Position numbers and translations under genes: made by a program. A DNA stretch of 64,000 bases from Providencia vermicola (lineage in GTDB: Bacteria > Pseudomonadota > Gammaproteobacteria > Enterobacterales > Enterobacteriaceae), in contig NZ_JAGSPI010000010.1 in the NCBI RefSeq assembly GCF_020381325.1, forward strand, positions 124,001 to 188,000, in the 5' to 3' direction. The notes beneath the pieces are model-generated. The model had not been told where the DNA came from. It was given only the letters and a program-made list of their open reading frames with translations, and did no database searches. Shown here piece by piece: positions 60,985-64,000 of this stretch (position 1 is its first letter; the number at the start of each line of letters is the position of its first letter).

Positions 60985-62154
60985 CTACTTAATGAGCCGA
61001 AAAATACCTCTTTCATCCTCAATTATAATTTGATTCAATGGCTTATGAATACCACCATCATCGGTATGCAAAATAAATACAAATAAAATCTGACAAAGTA
61101 CTGATTGAGGATAATCTCTTGGTCGATATTTTGAATATATCTGCCACCCATTTGCAAGGTATCTCTCATACATTCTTTTCATTGCATCGACAACAGAATT
61201 AGCCGCTTGCCCCTTATTGATTTTATTCGATTTTTTTTGGTGATAGATAAAAGCATCAGTAACCGTCTTAGTGATAATATGGAACACCTGCCCAACAGAT
61301 ACGTTTTCGAGTAAATTAGTAATATTTTTCGTTGTTTTTTCACCAATTTGAAAAGAAGTAAAACCATATTCAGACATTTCATGGTTAAGATAAAAAAAAC
61401 ACTCAAATAAATTATTTTCTTTACATAATGAGATTAATACATCTTTATTTTCATTGAGGAAATGAATGTTTGATAATTTATCTTCTAGTAAATCAATTAT
61501 AGCTGATAAGTTATCTGTTTCTGAAATAATAACCTCCCAGCACATCGATATTATATTAAAACTAATAGCATCTTCACTCGCCTTTAACAGTTCTAAATTA
61601 GTTACCGAGCTAATAGCCAGCACACCTTCAGTATAGAGTTTTTCGATAACATGCTTGTCAAATTCGTAACTCGGCGTCAGTTTTTTACACTTCTGACTTT
61701 CAAGGCTTTCTAAATACATTAGGTTTTCATCTGCACTATGGCGTATCAGCGCAAGTAAATAAACACAGTTTTCAAATGAGATATCGTTGATACTTATTGC
61801 TTTTTCTTTTTTAAAAAGCATCATTAACTCAATATACTCTACCTTTTCTAACCGCTCTTTTTCATTTTCAACATGAATACAATCAATACATATATGTTCT
61901 AAATTACTTAAATGACTAAAATGGCTTCTATCTTTTAATGGTTCCATTTCGCCACAGGAAACACATTGTAATTTTAAACAATAAGCTTTACAGCTTTTAG
62001 CAACTATTTCTTTTATTTCTTTCGTTTTTAACTGTGTTTTTTCTTCTAATTTAAGCATTGAATATGAAAAACGACCATTTTCATTAACTTGCCAATATAA
62101 TTGGCAAAAATATTCATATTCTTTATTAATTACATCAATAAATATAATTTCCAT
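60985..62154 (-). CDS. Uncharacterised zinc-ribbon protein
   Basis: This 389-residue protein is not one I recognise. A treble-clef or zinc-ribbon-like set, C64VSC67 and C89IDC92, occupies residues 60-95. The rest is predicted helical and polar, without transmembrane segments. A basic, conserved-looking block near residue 350 (RYLANGWQIYSKYRPRDYPQ) may be functional. AAGGA precedes ATG62154. Codon use is very AT-rich, like the kinase-like gene next to it (convergent), suggesting shared foreign origin. It could bind nucleic acid, but nothing proves it. Confidence 0.6.
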   Translation of the reverse strand: MEIIFIDVINKEYEYFCQLYWQVNENGRFSYSMLKLEEKTQLKTKEIKEIVAKSCKAYCLKLQCVSCGEMEPLKDRSHFSHLSNLEHICIDCIHVENEKERLEKVEYIELMMLFKKEKAISINDISFENCVYLLALIRHSADENLMYLESLESQKCKKLTPSYEFDKHVIEKLYTEGVLAISSVTNLELLKASEDAISFNIISMCWEVIISETDNLSAIIDLLEDKLSNIHFLNENKDVLISLCKENNLFECFFYLNHEMSEYGFTSFQIGEKTTKNITNLLENVSVGQVFHIITKTVTDAFIYHQKKSNKINKGQAANSVVDAMKRMYERYLANGWQIYSKYRPRDYPQSVLCQILFVFILHTDDGGIHKPLNQIIIEDERGIFRLIK

Positions 62155-62230
62155 ATTTTATTTCCTTGTTTTTTTATGATTTTATATTAAAAAAAACAAA
62201 AAATAGAAACTATATTTTTAGATAATAAAA

Positions 62231-62260
62231 AAGGTTCATTACGATAAAATAATGAACCTT
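62231..62260 (-). terminator. Terminator of the SLC13 transporter gene
   Basis: AAGGTTCATTA and TAATGAACCTT are perfect 11-bp arms. On the minus strand TTTTTTATTATC follows. Confidence 0.85.
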
Positions 62261-62291
62261 TGACTAACGCAATATGGTAAGACAACCGTTG
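62257..62291 (-). pseudogene. 35-bp fossil of the glmS 3' region
   Basis: Read on the minus strand in the glmS frame it encodes QRLSYHIALVKG, against [12 protein letters not shown] in the glmS copy at 63939-63973. Identity is 30 of 35 bases. It lies between the SLC13 stop and its terminator, in the same orientation as glmS. It is too short to be functional. Confidence 0.7.
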
Positions 62292-62316
62292 AAAAAATTT
62301 CCTCTTTTGATAAAAA

Positions 62317-63615
62317 CTAAGAGGGGATCACTCCCAGCAATCTAAACCAAAAATAATCCAGAGGAACTAGCAAGAGAAAAGTCAGTATAAATAATACAAT
62401 ACATAATCTAACACCATCCATTAATGGTACTTTGCCCATCCCCATAGCCACAACTATTGGTGATGCCTGATAAGGCAATAATGGTGTTGAATAACCAATA
62501 ACCTGTACCATCAGCACAGCAACCATGGGTAATCCAGTTGCACTGGAGAGAGATTCAGCCAACGGCGTATATAATGCTGGAACACCATTAGCCGTTACGA
62601 CAAAGTTTAACCCACTGGTCAACCCAACTAAGCTACCAAAATCCATAAATGGGCTATTAGGATCCAATGGCAATAATTTTTGAAGGTAAGTGCCAACAAC
62701 CATTCCGACATTAGAATAACTCACTAATGTTGCTAGGCTTAAAATCCCCGCAACATAAATACAGGTGCGAATATTTACCGCTTGAACAAATTCATCATTG
62801 GTCACAAAACCCACTTTCGGTAGCAAACATAAACACGCCGCTACTAAACCAACCCATGCAGGAGAAATACCATGAGTGGTATCTGTTATCCAAAAAAGTA
62901 AGGTTATTGCCAAAAGAATGCCTAATTTTTTCTCATTACGGCTCATCGGCGGTAATTTTTTTTGTTCAGCCATCGGCTGCAATTTGGCCGGAAATAGAAA
63001 ATAGATACTCAGAACAACTAAAAGACCTTTGATTAGCCCCAAAATAGGCATATGGAGAAATAGGTAATTTAAATAAGACAGCTTTATCCCATAGGTAGTT
63101 TCTATTGCACCAGCCATCACTAAATTCGGTACGTTGGCAGGTAATATCGTGGCTGAAAGTTGGAATGTACCAAATCCAACTGCCAGTGCTAACCCTATAC
63201 GGCCTCGGCTACCACTTTCTAATCTGACTTTATCGGCTATCGCCATCACAATCGGCATCAATAGTGCAATCCGCCCCATGTTCGATGGCATGATAAAAGC
63301 CAACCCATAAGCGAGGAGTACCACACCTGTAATCAGCTTTAACCATGAACTCGTAAAACGCCCTGAAATATGTTGAGCAATACGCTCTGCTAGCCCAACT
63401 TTATTAATCGCAAAGCCGAGGATAAAACCACTTAACACAAGCCAAAAAGCTTCTGAAGTGAATCCAGAGAAAATCACATTAGTCGGGGCTAAATGTAAAC
63501 ATGCTGCTGCGGCTAAAAACAGTAATGCCACCAAGTATTCAGGGAGTTTCCCTGTTGCCCAAAACCCAATTGTAATTGCGATAACAACCGCACTCAGCCA
63601 TTCTATCTCTTCCAT
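62317..63615 (-). CDS. SLC13/DASS family anion permease
   Basis: This 432-residue inner-membrane transporter has about 11-12 transmembrane segments. Typical blocks are FTSEAFWLVLSGFILGFAI, AFIMPSNMGRIALLMPIV near 110-125 (the SNT-like first substrate site is altered to SNM), and SGLNFVVTANGVPALYTPLAESLS near 340. Family members carry di- and tricarboxylates or sulfate with sodium. The altered site leaves the substrate uncertain. GAAGG precedes the ATG. It sits alone between a fossil glmS end and the real glmS end. Confidence 0.78.
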   Translation of the reverse strand: MEEIEWLSAVVIAITIGFWATGKLPEYLVALLFLAAAACLHLAPTNVIFSGFTSEAFWLVLSGFILGFAINKVGLAERIAQHISGRFTSSWLKLITGVVLLAYGLAFIMPSNMGRIALLMPIVMAIADKVRLESGSRGRIGLALAVGFGTFQLSATILPANVPNLVMAGAIETTYGIKLSYLNYLFLHMPILGLIKGLLVVLSIYFLFPAKLQPMAEQKKLPPMSRNEKKLGILLAITLLFWITDTTHGISPAWVGLVAACLCLLPKVGFVTNDEFVQAVNIRTCIYVAGILSLATLVSYSNVGMVVGTYLQKLLPLDPNSPFMDFGSLVGLTSGLNFVVTANGVPALYTPLAESLSSATGLPMVAVLMVQVIGYSTPLLPYQASPIVVAMGMGKVPLMDGVRLCIVLFILTFLLLVPLDYFWFRLLGVIPS

Positions 63616-63819
63616 CCACGTCGCCTTCTATTGGTTTTTATTATTGTTCAAAAAGATGATTTGATACGCCCTCAATTTTATTTTTTAATCCATCAAAAAT
63701 AAAATATGCAGACCAATGAAATAACAACAGCAAATGACGAGTTTATGAAAGTTTTTAATACGTTAGAGTCGGAGAAGAACTCGTCATTTCTAAAAAAACG
63801 AAAATTACGACTTATATTG

Positions 63820-63862
63820 AAAAAAAGCCGGTATAACCTAATTAATTATAGTTATACCGGCT
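63820..63862 (-). terminator. Terminator of glmS
   Basis: AGCCGGTATAAC and GTTATACCGGCT are perfect 12-bp arms. On the minus strand the stem is followed by TTTTTTTCAATA. Confidence 0.92.
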
Positions 63863-63886
63863 GTAATCTAAATCAGTTGATACTAA

Positions 63887-64000
<114 letters not shown>

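Overview
The window is chromosomal DNA of a gammaproteobacterium in the Enterobacterales, most like the Morganellaceae and Providencia in particular. The grounds are the canonical block mnmE-yidC-yidD-rnpA-rpmH-dnaA-dnaN-recF-gyrB, E. coli-like sequences and lengths for most housekeeping proteins, and AT-rich third positions. I cannot assign a species. No tRNA, rRNA, CRISPR array, intact insertion sequence or integrase was seen.

Layout. 0-2.1 kb: a ROK regulator and thiM. 2.1-7.1 kb: an envelope polysaccharide group on the minus strand (WaaY-like heptose kinase, Ugd, a UDP-glucuronate epimerase-like protein, an LTA-synthase-type phosphoglycerol transferase). 7.2-11.4 kb: selB, selA and fdhE. 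11.7-18.5 kb: the glucuronate module exuR, exuT, uxuA-uxuB-uxaC with ExuR-type operators. 19.3-24.9 kb: fdoGHI (an in-frame UGA encodes selenocysteine) and divergent fdhD. Selenocysteine synthesis and insertion, FdhE and FdhD thus lie beside their client enzyme, with the hexuronate block wedged between fdoGHI and fdhE. 24.9-25.5 kb: an intact hipB-like antitoxin gene followed by an almost completely deleted hipA. 26.5-37.2 kb: the dnaA block. 37.5-43.9 kb: a class A acid phosphatase fused to an autotransporter barrel, a phosphoethanolamine transferase, a DUF1622 protein and asd. 44.3-46.7 kb: zinc-free ribosomal proteins L36 and L31 under a Zur box, yagU and nagK.

The most notable system is at 46.7-55.6 kb: a near-perfect Fur box, an NfeD/YqiJ-type membrane protein, a flotillin-like protein with a very long coiled coil, a 1646-residue coiled-coil AAA+ ATPase and a rhomboid protease whose start overlaps the ATPase stop. 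A 234-bp spacer holding five successive inverted repeats separates flotillin from ATPase. I infer a membrane-microdomain ATPase and protease machine, possibly iron-responsive.

55.6-59.9 kb holds two regulator/efflux pairs, each with a palindromic operator: a SufR-like regulator with an MFS transporter, and SmvR/SmvA. 59.9-63.9 kb is an AT-rich accessory stretch beside glmS: a small kinase-like protein resembling secreted effector kinases, a zinc-ribbon protein of unknown function, and an SLC13 transporter flanked on one side by a 35-bp fossil of the glmS 3' end and on the other by the real glmS terminus.
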